NCBI GenBank assembly: GCA_002494885.1
Contig: DACV01000002.1
Coordinates: 1-64,000, forward strand
Length of the DNA stretch: 64,000 nucleotides
Source of the DNA: Methanobacterium sp. UBA44
GTDB lineage: Archaea; Methanobacteriota; Methanobacteria; Methanobacteriales; Methanobacteriaceae
Direction: 5' to 3'
Position numbers and translations under genes: made by a program. This document shows positions 53,454-62,817 of the stretch, one piece after another (positions within the stretch are counted from its first letter, which is position 1; the number at the start of each line of letters is the position of its first letter). The notes under the pieces were generated by a model that saw nothing but the letters and a program-made list of their open reading frames with translations, made no database searches and had not been told where the DNA came from.

Positions 53454-54620
53454 CTAGCTAAACTCCACATTTATTTCAAAATTATCTACAATCTCCGGAT
53501 ATCCTCTAAAACTCTTTCTTATTTCAATTTCAGTTATGTTTATTATCTGGGTTCTTAAATTTTCAGAATCTTTAGAATCACCTATAATTCTGGATATTAA
53601 ACCTTTTGATTCATATTCAGAGATAATATTTATTGTTCCTAAAAGCTGGTTGCTGTTATCTAAAAATACAATTACTTCTGTCCCTTTTATTTTAGGAATA
53701 CCAAGAATTGACTTTTTTATTTTATTCATCAGGGTTAATTCTACCTTTTCAACGTCATCATCACTTAAATCTCCGCCTTTATATGATTCTAAGAGGTTCT
53801 CGACCTCTTCTGCCTGTACATCTTTAAGACCGTACTTTTTCATTATTTCGGATCTATCCATATTTTCAGAACTTGATTCCTTAAATCCAATATCTTCTGG
53901 CAAAACTTTTTCTTCAGTTGATATATCCACAGCAGTATTAATTTCAGTCTTTTCTACTTCAAGCGCGTTATTAATATCATTGGTTGAAGGTTCTCCGCTA
54001 TCTTCAATTATATTAATTTTATGATTTTCATCAGAAACTCCAATATTTGATTTTTCTTCATTTATGGGTTCATTAATTTCGGGAGATAAATGAGTTTCAA
54101 GTTTCTTTACTTCCTTTATAGTAATGCTTTCTTTATTAGTTTCAGGTGTTGCTTTAATCTCATTAATCACATCTTTAAAATGACTATTGGATAGAGATTG
54201 TTCTTCTGGCTTGATTTCTTCCTTATCCATGCTGCTTTTGATGTTTTCAGTTTTCAGAGATTCTGATTTTATTATTTCTTCACGAATATTATCTGCTTTT
54301 GAATTGAAATTAATTAAATATGTCTTATTAATGTCCATAAGGTAATCTAATTGACTTTCCTTCAAATCAAAAACTTCAATTAATGCATTGGCATCTTCTG
54401 TTGTGGATCTAATCCTTTCAATTGCTTCAATCTTTGTATATTTATCAAAAGATGCTGCAACCTGATTTCCATCCTTAAAAAGAATATGGCCTTCCATAGG
54501 CCCTGAAGTTACTCTTATAAATCCATTACATCTATCTGATTTTAATTTACCCAAAAGTTCATTAAAATCAATTTGATCGGCATAAGACATCATGGAAGGT
54601 CTGGTGATTGGTAACTCCAT
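53454..54620 (-). CDS. DUF2226 protein, PATAN-like N-terminus
   Basis: 388 residues. The N-terminal 90 residues (DFNELLGKLKSDRCNGFIRV ... HILFKDGNQVAASFD) look like the PATAN/DUF4388 fold used in bacterial signalling and polarity proteins. A long acidic, Ser/Glu/Lys-rich linker (about 125-265) follows, then a C-terminal alpha-beta domain. DUF2226 is archaeal and uncharacterised. Between sepF and minD on one strand, so an adaptor role in positioning is plausible (inference). Confidence 0.72.
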   Translation of the reverse strand: MELPITRPSMMSYADQIDFNELLGKLKSDRCNGFIRVTSGPMEGHILFKDGNQVAASFDKYTKIEAIERIRSTTEDANALIEVFDLKESQLDYLMDINKTYLINFNSKADNIREEIIKSESLKTENIKSSMDKEEIKPEEQSLSNSHFKDVINEIKATPETNKESITIKEVKKLETHLSPEINEPINEEKSNIGVSDENHKINIIEDSGEPSTNDINNALEVEKTEINTAVDISTEEKVLPEDIGFKESSSENMDRSEIMKKYGLKDVQAEEVENLLESYKGGDLSDDDVEKVELTLMNKIKKSILGIPKIKGTEVIVFLDNSNQLLGTINIISEYESKGLISRIIGDSKDSENLRTQIINITEIEIRKSFRGYPEIVDNFEINVEFS

Positions 54621-54690
54621 TTTAATTCCTCTGATTTATTGGTACTGTTGGATTCTATTATTTCTAAATTATATAATATCATTTTTTAAA

Positions 54691-55044
54691 TTATTTTCTT
54701 ACAAGCTTAATTTCAGGTGGGGTTATAATAACAACATTTTTGCCACTTTTACACAATAATATTGCTTCTCCACCTACAGTTTCTCTAAAATCCTTTAACT
54801 TTTCACCAACCATCTTAAACTCGTCAGGACTATCGTCTATATATCCCATATCTATTATTATGGGATTTTTTTCTTCTGTAATTTGATTTAATGCATCGTC
54901 GATATCATGAATTCCCTGAGCCTTCATCAGGATTATCTCATAAAAAGAATGTTCAGGAACAATTATGGTTTCTTTTTCTTCTTCCTCTTCTATATCACTC
55001 TCTAACCCTAAGTTTTTTTTAATATAACTAACGACGTCCTTCAT
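54691..55044 (-). CDS. sepF: Archaeal SepF, FtsZ membrane anchor
   Basis: 117 residues. An N-terminal amphipathic helix (MKDVVSYIKKNLGL) would insert in the membrane, an acidic linker follows, and the SepF core (residues 32-117) has NPIIIDMGYIDDSPDEFKM and LLCKSGKNVVIITPPEIKL. SepF tethers FtsZ filaments in euryarchaea. GGGG ribosome site before the ATG. It heads the sepF-DUF2226-minD-minD2 run. Confidence 0.88.
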   Translation of the reverse strand: MKDVVSYIKKNLGLESDIEEEEEKETIIVPEHSFYEIILMKAQGIHDIDDALNQITEEKNPIIIDMGYIDDSPDEFKMVGEKLKDFRETVGGEAILLCKSGKNVVIITPPEIKLVRK

Positions 55045-55079
55045 CTAAATTCCCCTATAATTTTTCCGCAATTATACTT

Positions 55080-56141
55080 TTAATGATTTTTATTTAGTCC
55101 AACATAATCAATAATTGTATCAAGTAATCTTGATGCTCCTCTATTTTTAATGTCAACTGCTGGTATTTTGTATTTTTCCTCAAACTTCAATATATCATTT
55201 TTGTTCTTTACATTTCTCATGTTTAATGAAATACCAACTACTTTTGTGGGTTCTACTGATTCTATTGCCTTAATTTCCTGTTCTATTCCTCGAGGTTCTC
55301 TAAAGGGATGATTAGGCCTATGACACACTACAGTGGCGTCGGGCATTGCTCCTATTAGTATTGCAGCAGATAGACCTCTTGGATGGGGATTTCCTTTTTC
55401 TGTAAGGCTGGATTGACCCTCAACGAAGATAATATCTGGATTTTTTTCCTCTTCCAGTTTTTTCATTGCACCAATAATTGCTGCAGCAACATCCATAACA
55501 GAAAGACTTCCAGCTCTGAAATTCATATCTACAGATCCTTCAATTCCCATTTCATCAGTTGAGATTACTGCTACATTTAAACCTTTTTTTTGGGCAGTTT
55601 TTCCAAGTATTCTTGTTGTAGTACGCTTACCACATTCTTGAGAAGTACCTCCAACAAAAACAACTGGTGCTTTAGGTTTATAATTAATTTTAGGTAGAAT
55701 TTCAGTGCATTTAGGTGGAGCTAATCCAAAAATATTTTTAATAACATCCAGACGTGGACTAATTTCCTTTATAACCACTTTCTTGGATTCAGCAAATGTT
55801 GTGAGTGCTTTATTTTCCATTAAAGATAAGGATCTAAAGGAAGTAATGACATTCATGTTGTTATCAATGGCTTCAACCGCATATTTAAGCGCAGATCCTT
55901 CTGCTCCAATTGGGAGCATTATTGCAACGCTTTTAGCCTCAGTATTTTCTATTAATTCTCTTAAACTTGAGGATATCACATTATTACAAAATTTATTTCC
56001 CTGTTTTTTAGGATTATCATCAACAAAACCAACAGCTTCAATTCCTTCAAAATTGGCGAATTTTTCACCTCCGCCTCCGCATCCTACAATAATAAAAGGG
56101 TTAAGCGTTTGAAGTTCTTTCACAGAAGTTACATCATACAA
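55080..56141 (-). CDS. DUF1611 family P-loop protein
   Basis: 353 residues. The N-terminal 130 residues form a Rossmann-like domain (IVGCGGGGEKFANF). A C-terminal P-loop domain contains FVGGTSQECGKRTTTRILGK (Walker A variant GTSQECGKRTT) and FVEGQSSLTEKG. DUF1611 includes NAD- and ATP-dependent enzymes of little-known role. TTG start behind GGAGTGA. 35 nt ahead of sepF on the same strand, so perhaps the first gene of that operon. Confidence 0.8.
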   Translation of the reverse strand: MYDVTSVKELQTLNPFIIVGCGGGGEKFANFEGIEAVGFVDDNPKKQGNKFCNNVISSSLRELIENTEAKSVAIMLPIGAEGSALKYAVEAIDNNMNVITSFRSLSLMENKALTTFAESKKVVIKEISPRLDVIKNIFGLAPPKCTEILPKINYKPKAPVVFVGGTSQECGKRTTTRILGKTAQKKGLNVAVISTDEMGIEGSVDMNFRAGSLSVMDVAAAIIGAMKKLEEEKNPDIIFVEGQSSLTEKGNPHPRGLSAAILIGAMPDATVVCHRPNHPFREPRGIEQEIKAIESVEPTKVVGISLNMRNVKNKNDILKFEEKYKIPAVDIKNRGASRLLDTIIDYVGLNKNH

Positions 56142-56276
56142 ATAATCACTCCATTAGTACTCAGTAAGATAAATTGAGAACTTACATTACCTATTTATTT
56201 AATAAAGGTTAAACCAAGATATATACTTTAAGATATATTCTTGAGTACTTTAATATCAATAATGTGGAGGCATAGT

Positions 56277-56624
56277 ATGATAGAGAGAATACTTAAAGAT
56301 TTGGGAAGAATTAACGGGGTAAATGGGTCTCTTGTAGTTGGAAAAGATGGTCTTATAATAGAAGCAGAAGTTCCTGGAGATATTGATTCAGAACTTGTTG
56401 CAGCTATGTCATCAGCGGTTTTTGGTACAGCCGAAAGATCTGCTGAAGAGATGAAACATGAACCGCTTCAGCAGGTTATGATTGAAGGAAATAAAGGTAA
56501 AACATTAATGATAGATGCAGGCGAAGGTATTCTGGTTGTTATTACTGATGTAGACATAAATCTTGGTTTAATCAGAATTGAAATGAGAAGAAGTGCTGAA
56601 CGGGTAATTGATTTCTTAACATAA
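56277..56624 (+). CDS. Roadblock/LC7 domain protein
   Basis: 115 residues from the ATG at 56277 behind GGAGG. The whole protein is one roadblock domain: ILKDLGRINGVNGSLVVGKDG, AMSSAVFGTAERSAEEM and IDAGEGILVVITD. Such proteins regulate Ras-like GTPases (MglB) or act as dynein light-chain relatives; no GTPase is beside it. Divergent from the DUF1611-sepF-minD run across 135 nt, so shared control is likely. Confidence 0.87.
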   Translation: MIERILKDLGRINGVNGSLVVGKDGLIIEAEVPGDIDSELVAAMSSAVFGTAERSAEEMKHEPLQQVMIEGNKGKTLMIDAGEGILVVITDVDINLGLIRIEMRRSAERVIDFLT

Positions 56625-56724
56625 AAAATTTTATATGTTATCCTACAAATATGTACAACGATAATACTTAGGATTTCATTGTATTGATTTTATTACTTGA
56701 AATTCTTTTGTATCGGTGATAATA

Positions 56725-57681
56725 TTGAGAAAACCATATGTTATTTTAATTGGAAGCGCTTCAGGTATTGGAAAATCAACTATAGCCTCAGAATTAGCTA
56801 AAATACTTGGAATAAAACATTTACTGGAAACCGATTTCATCAGAGAAATAGTAAGGGGAATAATTGGCCCAGAATATGCTCCAGCGCTTCATAAATCCTC
56901 ATTTGATGCGTATGTTACAATAAGAGACAAAGATAGGTATAAAGGAGATCCCACAAGTCTAATAAGTGCAGGATTTGAAGAACACGCATCTTTTGTTATT
57001 CCTGCAATTGAAAAGGTAATTCAAAGAGCAGTGGCAGATTTTGATGATATTGTAATTGAAGGAGTACATCTTGTTCCAGGGCTGATAAATACTGAGCAAT
57101 TTAAAAATGATGCATCTCTCTATTTTTTTGTACTTACTGCTGATGAAGAAATTCACAAGGAAAGATTTGTAAAAAGGGCAATGAAAATAAAACGTGGCGG
57201 TAAACATCTGGAATATTTCAAGGAAAACAGGACAATAAATGATGTTTTAGTTCAGCAGGCAACAGAACATGATGTAAGCGTCATAAATAATTTAGAAATT
57301 GATAACACCGTAAAAAGAATGCTAACTGAAATCAGAGAAATATGTAATACAGTTATTCTTAATAATTCAGTAGAAGAGATTAGTTCTGTAATGGAGACCA
57401 TACTAGATCATGGCGGGAAAATGGAGGATATTTCTTACTTTTTACGGGGGTTTAGAGAACCTGTTAGAAGAAAAGTTGATATAGCTGATCCTGTCGAGGT
57501 TGAGCGATTTTTGAACTCGTTAGCTAACAATCCGGAACGAAAAAGCGACCTGGAAAGACTTTATGAACTGTCTGACAATATGCATAGCCATAAATTATGT
57601 GCACCTGATGATGAAAGCCTGAAATTTATCATTGAAGAATTGGATGAAAAGGGTTTTGTAGTAAAAAAAGATAATGATTAA
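56725..57681 (+). CDS. 2-phosphoglycerate kinase
   Basis: Phosphorylates 2-phosphoglycerate to 2,3-bisphosphoglycerate, the precursor of cyclic 2,3-DPG, a salt and thermoprotectant of Methanobacteriales. 318 residues; P-loop GSASGIGKST near residue 12, the ETDFIREIVRGI segment and the KRAMKIKRGGKHLEYF lid. The TTG at 56725 has the GGTGATA site; the GTG three codons earlier does not. A C-terminal helical domain of about 100 residues follows. Confidence 0.87.
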   Translation: MRKPYVILIGSASGIGKSTIASELAKILGIKHLLETDFIREIVRGIIGPEYAPALHKSSFDAYVTIRDKDRYKGDPTSLISAGFEEHASFVIPAIEKVIQRAVADFDDIVIEGVHLVPGLINTEQFKNDASLYFFVLTADEEIHKERFVKRAMKIKRGGKHLEYFKENRTINDVLVQQATEHDVSVINNLEIDNTVKRMLTEIREICNTVILNNSVEEISSVMETILDHGGKMEDISYFLRGFREPVRRKVDIADPVEVERFLNSLANNPERKSDLERLYELSDNMHSHKLCAPDDESLKFIIEELDEKGFVVKKDND

Positions 57682-57745
57682 AATAATTTGTTTTAATTGA
57701 ATTTTATTGGGTTTTAACCAATTTTTAAATGGAGGAATAATTAAG

Positions 57746-58312
57746 TTGACTAAAATGAAAGGAGATTGTCCAGTTTGCCAATCAAAAGGATCTGTAGAAT
57801 TTGAATCTAAAACTGAAGAAATACCCTATTTTGGCGAAATAATGGAATCTACAATATACTGTTTTGAATGTGGTTATAAACATTCTGATGTTATTTGCCT
57901 TGAACAAAAAGACCCGGTAAGGTATTCTCTATGGATAAATAAGGATAATATAAATGCGAGAGTTGTTAGATCTCAAACTGCAACGGTAAGTATACCTGAA
58001 TTAGGTTTAAAAGTAGAACCAGGCCCTAAATCACAGGGATATGTTTCAAATATTGAAGGAGTAATAACTAGGTTCGAAGATGCTGTTAAAACGGCCTTAA
58101 ACTTTGTAGAAGATGAAAAATCAAAAAATAATGCTCTTAAAATACTGGAAAGCTTAGGAAATGTTAAAAATGGAAAAATGGAAGTTGAGATAATAATTGA
58201 GGATCCTTTTGGACACAGTACAATAATTCATGACGATGCATTCAAAAGAGAGCTGACCCAGGAAGAGATAAAGGATTTAAAAACTGGATTTATAACATAT
58301 GAAAAAGAATAA
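57746..58312 (+). CDS. ZPR1-type zinc-finger protein
   Basis: 188 residues from the TTG at 57746, 10 nt after GGAGG. The CX2C pair CPVC and a second pair CFEC about 30 residues apart form the ZPR1 zinc finger, followed by the beta-helical ZPR1 domain (STIYCFECGYKHSDV, VRSQTATVSIPELG, PGPKSQGYVSNIEGV). Eukaryotic ZPR1 chaperones EF1A folding; the archaeal counterpart has one half of that module. Monocistronic. Confidence 0.87.
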   Translation: MTKMKGDCPVCQSKGSVEFESKTEEIPYFGEIMESTIYCFECGYKHSDVICLEQKDPVRYSLWINKDNINARVVRSQTATVSIPELGLKVEPGPKSQGYVSNIEGVITRFEDAVKTALNFVEDEKSKNNALKILESLGNVKNGKMEVEIIIEDPFGHSTIIHDDAFKRELTQEEIKDLKTGFITYEKE

Positions 58313-58329
58313 TAATATATAGGTTTTTT

Positions 58330-58434
58330 ATGACTACAGGTATCTTAGCCCTTATTATTGGTCTAATATTAATAATTATTTATATTACAGTTAGATTTGG
58401 TCGCATTTACCTTAGAGCTACCAGAAAAAAATAA
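58330..58434 (+). CDS. Single-helix membrane microprotein
   Basis: 34 residues: TGILALIIGLILIIIYIT forms one membrane helix, followed by a basic tail RFGRIYLRATRKK. ATG at 58330 lies 15 nt after the ZPR1 stop with only a weak ribosome site. Clear TM plus positive-inside tail favours a real product, of unknown role, perhaps co-expressed with ZPR1. Confidence 0.5.
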   Translation: MTTGILALIIGLILIIIYITVRFGRIYLRATRKK

Positions 58435-58476
58435 ATTAATTATTATTTTTAAAATAAAGATGTTTGATAAGAAAAG

Positions 58477-58872
58477 TTAGTACAATGTATCTTCAACATC
58501 TTTTAATTTTAATGTCCGTCTGACATCAAGGCTTAATGCATCACAGTCAGCTTTAATAGCATCTAAATGCTTTAATATCCTTTCTTTTTCTTCATTTATC
58601 CTTTCAACATTCTTATAAGGATAGATAGATTCTTTTAGCATTTCGTATTCTATTGTGGTGTATGGATATTCATTTAATTGCTTGCAGACTTTTTCCAGGA
58701 CCTCTCCCAAAAATTTATTCATTTCAACTTTCACGCGCTCTCTAATCATTTTGTCGCTGTCTAAATTTTGTTTCATTAACCTTACGACTTCTGCTTTAGC
58801 AAATGGTAAATCTTCTACTTCCTCTTGAGTTTCTTCTTGAATTTCTGTTTCATTTATTTCTTCATCATTCAT
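58477..58872 (-). CDS. Probable histone-fold protein with acidic N-tail and helical C-tail
   Basis: 131 residues. Residues 1-21 are acidic. Residues 22-85 line up with archaeal histones: LPFAKAEVVRLMK matches the LPIAP...RIIK helix 1, EMNKFLGEVLEKVCKQL the long helix 2, and YTTIEYEMLKESI the KTIKAEDIELAV helix 3. A further 45-residue charged helix (ERINEEKERILKHLDAIKAD) extends the fold. GGAGGG lies before the ATG. Fold inferred by eye; the DNA-contact Arg/Lys are fewer than in HMf. Confidence 0.55.
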   Translation of the reverse strand: MNDEEINETEIQEETQEEVEDLPFAKAEVVRLMKQNLDSDKMIRERVKVEMNKFLGEVLEKVCKQLNEYPYTTIEYEMLKESIYPYKNVERINEEKERILKHLDAIKADCDALSLDVRRTLKLKDVEDTLY

Positions 58873-59137
58873 TTAAGCCCTCCAAATAGTTTTTGAAAGT
58901 GAGATCTTCATTTCTCAACTTCAAATAATTAATAATAATCAAGTATGCCGTATGTAAGAGATTATGGCATATAGTTTCATTTTAAACATTGACACATATA
59001 AATCTATGTATAAATAAAGGTCTTCTTTTGAAGAATTCTTTATACATATTTAAATTAGATATAGCTTGAATTATAATTAATATTTAAAAACATGTTATAA
59101 AATTAAAATGCAAGAAATCAATTATTTTTACAGAATA

Positions 59138-59974
59138 TTATTTCATGATTAATTCAAGACTCATGTTCAGTGCCTTTGCAGAATGGGTGATATAACCGGT
59201 AGAAATAATATCAACGCTTGTTTTTGCATATTCTACAATATTATCTGGATTTATTCCACCTGAGACCTCAATCATGACATTTTCTCTTAAATTTTCTTCT
59301 TCAAGTGAGCTTAAAACTTTTTTAACTTCAGCAGGTTCCATATTGTCTAACATAATGATGTCAGCCCCATTTTGAGCTGCAGATATGGCATCATGCAGGT
59401 TTTCAACTTCTATTTCAATTTTTTTGGTAAAACTAACGTTTTTTCTGGCTTTTATTAGTGATTCTTTAATATTACCTACAACTGCAATGTGATTATCTTT
59501 TATCAAAACACAATCGTCAAGTCTGAACCGATGTGTATCTCCACCACCAGCCTTAACTGCATTTTTTTCAAAAAGCTGTAGGCCAGGTGTTGTTTTACGT
59601 GTGCCAGCTAAAATTATATTTTTGTTGACTTTACGTATTTTATTTAGGGTTTCCATTGTTAACGTTGCAATGCCGCTCATCCTCATAAGGAAATTGAGTA
59701 TAGTACGCTCTAAACTTAATATAGATCTTGCATCACCTTCAATTTCCATAATTATGTCGCCATTATGTATAATTTCTCCTTCTTTTTTTTTAAATGACCC
59801 TTTAATATTAAATTCGTTTAATAAAGAATTTATGGCATCAATACCTGAAATAATTCCATTTTCTTTGGATATTATTCTTCCTCTGGCTTCTATACTCTTT
59901 TCAATAAGTGCACTGGTGGTAATATCCTCAAAACCAATATCCTCATAAACCATTTGCTTTAAAATATCTCTCAT
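59138..59974 (-). CDS. nadC: Nicotinate-nucleotide pyrophosphorylase (carboxylating)
   Basis: 278 residues. Makes NaMN from quinolinate and PRPP in NAD synthesis. Marks: YEDIGFEDITTSAL at the start, AGTRKTTPGLQLFEKNAVKAGGG (split around the catalytic Arg/Lys), RLDDCVLIKDNH and EVSGGINPDNI. Stand-alone gene here, with no nadA or nadB beside it. Confidence 0.93.
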   Translation of the reverse strand: MRDILKQMVYEDIGFEDITTSALIEKSIEARGRIISKENGIISGIDAINSLLNEFNIKGSFKKKEGEIIHNGDIIMEIEGDARSILSLERTILNFLMRMSGIATLTMETLNKIRKVNKNIILAGTRKTTPGLQLFEKNAVKAGGGDTHRFRLDDCVLIKDNHIAVVGNIKESLIKARKNVSFTKKIEIEVENLHDAISAAQNGADIIMLDNMEPAEVKKVLSSLEEENLRENVMIEVSGGINPDNIVEYAKTSVDIISTGYITHSAKALNMSLELIMK

Positions 59975-60089
59975 ATTAATCCCTATTTAGGTATATAAGA
60001 TAAAAGATATAAATATTAACTATAATCAAGCGTTAATCAACTTTTAAATTAAAGATATCAGAATTTATTTTAAAGAGATGAGGAAAATC

Positions 60090-60998
60090 ATGGAGATCAT
60101 ATTTTTAGGCACATCATCTGCAATTCCTACAAGTCATAGAAATCACTCTGCAATTGCATTAAAGGCATTTGGAGAGATTATGTTGCTGGATTGTGGTGAA
60201 GGTACCCAGCTTCAAATGTCAAAGATTAAATTAAGCCCAATGAAAATCACAAAAATATTTTTAACTCATTTTCATGGAGATCATATACTTGGACTTCCGG
60301 GAATAATTCAATCAATGGCTTTTAGAGGAAGAAAGGAACCATTACATATATTTGGCCCTAAAGGGCTTATTCCACTTATTGATCATGTTAGAAACTTTGG
60401 ATATTACTCCTTAACCTTTGAAATATATATGCATGAAGTTAGTGAAGGGATAATTTTAGAAGAAGAGAATTATAAGATCAGCTGCTGCCCAATGAAACAC
60501 AGTATTTTAAATTTTGCCTATAAAATTGAGGAAAAGAGAAGGCCAAAATTTATTAAAGAGAAAGCTTTAGCACTTGGAGTTAAACCAGGCCCTGATTTTG
60601 GTAAGCTTCAGCAAGGTATCCCTGTAAAAGTAGATAATAAGACAATAATGCCTGATCGGGTCCTTGGAAAGGAAAGAAAAGGTAGAATAATGGTTTATTC
60701 TGGAGATACAGGTCCAAGTGATGATATGGTGAGCTTTGCAAGGGATGCAGATATTTTAATACATGAATCAACTTTTGAAGGTAAATATGAAGATAAATCT
60801 TTTGAAACAGGGCATTCTACTTCTAATCAGGCTGCAGAAATAGCAAAAAAGGCTAAAGTTAAAAAATTATTATTGACCCATGTAAGTACAAGATATAAAA
60901 AATCAGACATATTGGAAGCCGAAGCAAAAGAGATATTTGAAAATTCTAAAGTTGCACAGGACTTCATGAGCATAGAGATTAAGCGAAACATGAGCTGA
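60090..60998 (+). CDS. rnz: Ribonuclease Z
   Basis: Cuts the 3' trailer of tRNA precursors. 302 residues from the ATG at 60090 (GAGG). MEIIFLGTSSAIPT opening, metal motif HFHGDH with His60, His62, Asp64, His65 region, exosite loop near residues 160-190, and later SGDTGP, HESTF and LLTHVS motifs. Complete and typical of the short form. Confidence 0.94.
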   Translation: MEIIFLGTSSAIPTSHRNHSAIALKAFGEIMLLDCGEGTQLQMSKIKLSPMKITKIFLTHFHGDHILGLPGIIQSMAFRGRKEPLHIFGPKGLIPLIDHVRNFGYYSLTFEIYMHEVSEGIILEEENYKISCCPMKHSILNFAYKIEEKRRPKFIKEKALALGVKPGPDFGKLQQGIPVKVDNKTIMPDRVLGKERKGRIMVYSGDTGPSDDMVSFARDADILIHESTFEGKYEDKSFETGHSTSNQAAEIAKKAKVKKLLLTHVSTRYKKSDILEAEAKEIFENSKVAQDFMSIEIKRNMS

Positions 60999-61076
60999 CT
61001 TAAATGTCTCTGCAAAACTAAAAATATTTAAACGAGTGGCAGAAATAAGATCAGAGAAATAACAGGATTAGAAATA

Positions 61077-61832
61077 ATGACAATAGAATCATTTTTAACA
61101 GGTATTGGGATTTATGATATTATTATAGTTGCAATAACTCTGATTGCCACGTTTATAATAATTAGATGGGTTTCATATTTCCTTAAAAAGACTGGAGCCA
61201 GACTTGAAATTGATGTAACTTTAATTCAAGTCCTGAGAGAGATTTTGAAGTATACGATTATTGCTATTTCATTAACCATAATTCTTAAACAGTTGGGAAT
61301 AGATGTAACAGCAATAGCTGTGAGTTTTGGAATTGTGGGTATTGCTCTTGGGTTTGCAGCCCGTGATACTGTATCAAATTTCATTTCGGGGGTTTTCGTA
61401 ATTGCAGATAAAAGTTTCAGAGTTGGAGATATTATTGAAGTATCTAATAAAAAAGGAAAAGTCATTAGAATGGGTTTAAGGCTTACTACAATACAAACAT
61501 ATGATAAAAAGATTATTACGGTTCCTAATTCTCTTTTTTCTTCGAATCCTTATATAAATTACACAGCATCTGATCTTAGAAGGGTAGATCTGGATATTAC
61601 AATACCTTATGAATTAGAAATTGAAAAAACACTTAAATCTTTGGAAGATGTGGCCTCAAAATGTGAATGGGTTTTAAAAAAGCCGAAACCTAAAGTTATT
61701 ATTAAAGAGCTGTCGGATGCTGGAGTTAAATTAATGCTATGTATCTGGATAAATGACCCATGGGGAGTAGCTGAATCAAAATCATTACTTGCAAAAGAAG
61801 TAAATAAAATACTGATAAGTGAAAATGCTTAA
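61077..61832 (+). CDS. MscS-type mechanosensitive channel
   Basis: 251 residues with three membrane helices (about 12-35, 55-75, 80-105). The pore helix region GFAARDTVSNFISGVFV and the beta domain DKSFRVGDIIEV ... TVPNSLFSS are typical. The protein is short, with a small C-terminal cytoplasmic domain. Releases solutes on osmotic downshift. GGATTAG lies ahead of the ATG. Confidence 0.92.
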   Translation: MTIESFLTGIGIYDIIIVAITLIATFIIIRWVSYFLKKTGARLEIDVTLIQVLREILKYTIIAISLTIILKQLGIDVTAIAVSFGIVGIALGFAARDTVSNFISGVFVIADKSFRVGDIIEVSNKKGKVIRMGLRLTTIQTYDKKIITVPNSLFSSNPYINYTASDLRRVDLDITIPYELEIEKTLKSLEDVASKCEWVLKKPKPKVIIKELSDAGVKLMLCIWINDPWGVAESKSLLAKEVNKILISENA

Positions 61833-61894
61833 TAAACAGTGCATTCTCATAAATATGGTGAAATAATTAGTAAGTTAGTAGGTTAGGGTTCTAA

Positions 61895-62503
61895 ATGCGT
61901 AAATACAACTTTTTAGCGGTAATTGTTATCTTAACAAGTATTCTGATAGCTTCAGGAATAGCCATAGTAGCTTATGAGAAATCCATTGAATTAGGTGCTG
62001 CCAAAAAAAGCGTAGAAACATACAAAATAAAAAAAAGCGTTCCTGTAGATGTATTGGATCCAACAATTACAAAAGGTAAAACAAGTACCAAGATCAGTGC
62101 CAGATTAGTAATTCCAAAAATTGGTGTTAATGGAATCATACGTTCGGACACGGTTAACGGATATAATACAGTTTACCATTATCCCGAAAGTGTTCTTCCC
62201 GGTCAAAGTGGAGAATGTGGTTTGTTAAGCCATAGAACAAAATATTCGGGGTTATTTGGAAAACTTGGTTCTCTGAAAGTAGGAGATGAAGTTATAATCA
62301 AGGATTATTCTACGTCTACAAAATATGTATATAAAGTTACATCGAATGGTGATGACATAAGATGGGATTATAAAGAAAACCCTATTCAATTTGAACAGAA
62401 TGGAGAAGCACGATTACTGCTTGTTACATGTTATCCTCCTGGAAGAAAGCAGGCAGCATATATAACTCATTGTAAACTCGTATCTGCAAGCCCATTAAAA
62501 TGA
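61895..62503 (+). CDS. Sortase (archaeal class)
   Basis: 202 residues. N-terminal membrane helix (residues 6-27) then the sortase beta-barrel. Catalytic residues are visible: His113 in LLSHRT, Cys179 in LLVTCYPPG and Arg184. Sortases join exported proteins to the cell wall or to each other; pseudomurein-walled Methanobacteriales carry them. No gene with a sortase signal lies beside it in this window. Confidence 0.88.
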   Translation: MRKYNFLAVIVILTSILIASGIAIVAYEKSIELGAAKKSVETYKIKKSVPVDVLDPTITKGKTSTKISARLVIPKIGVNGIIRSDTVNGYNTVYHYPESVLPGQSGECGLLSHRTKYSGLFGKLGSLKVGDEVIIKDYSTSTKYVYKVTSNGDDIRWDYKENPIQFEQNGEARLLLVTCYPPGRKQAAYITHCKLVSASPLK

Positions 62504-62817
62504 TTTGATTAATGCTCGTTTTATATTATAATTTGAAATAATATATTTGAACTTAAAAGAGTAAACGCCCGGGATTATGTTCTATTTATAAATATTAATC
62601 TATTACTTTTATTATTTGAAAATAATTTCTTATTATTGATTATTAGTTAATAAATGTGCCTAATCGAAATCTTTAATAGTAAAGAAGTTTCATATATCGA
62701 TTTTTCCAAAAATGATAAAATTTATGGAATTATTTTTTTTATTTATACATCTGTTTATTTGAATTAAATGAAAAGAATGTTTCCAAAGACTCTAAAGAAA
62801 AAATTGGATTGATAAAC
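62504..62817. other. Intergenic region before ferredoxin 1
   Basis: About 310 nt of AT-rich DNA; the ferredoxin 1 promoter must lie here. No gene or clear palindrome seen. Confidence 0.45.
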
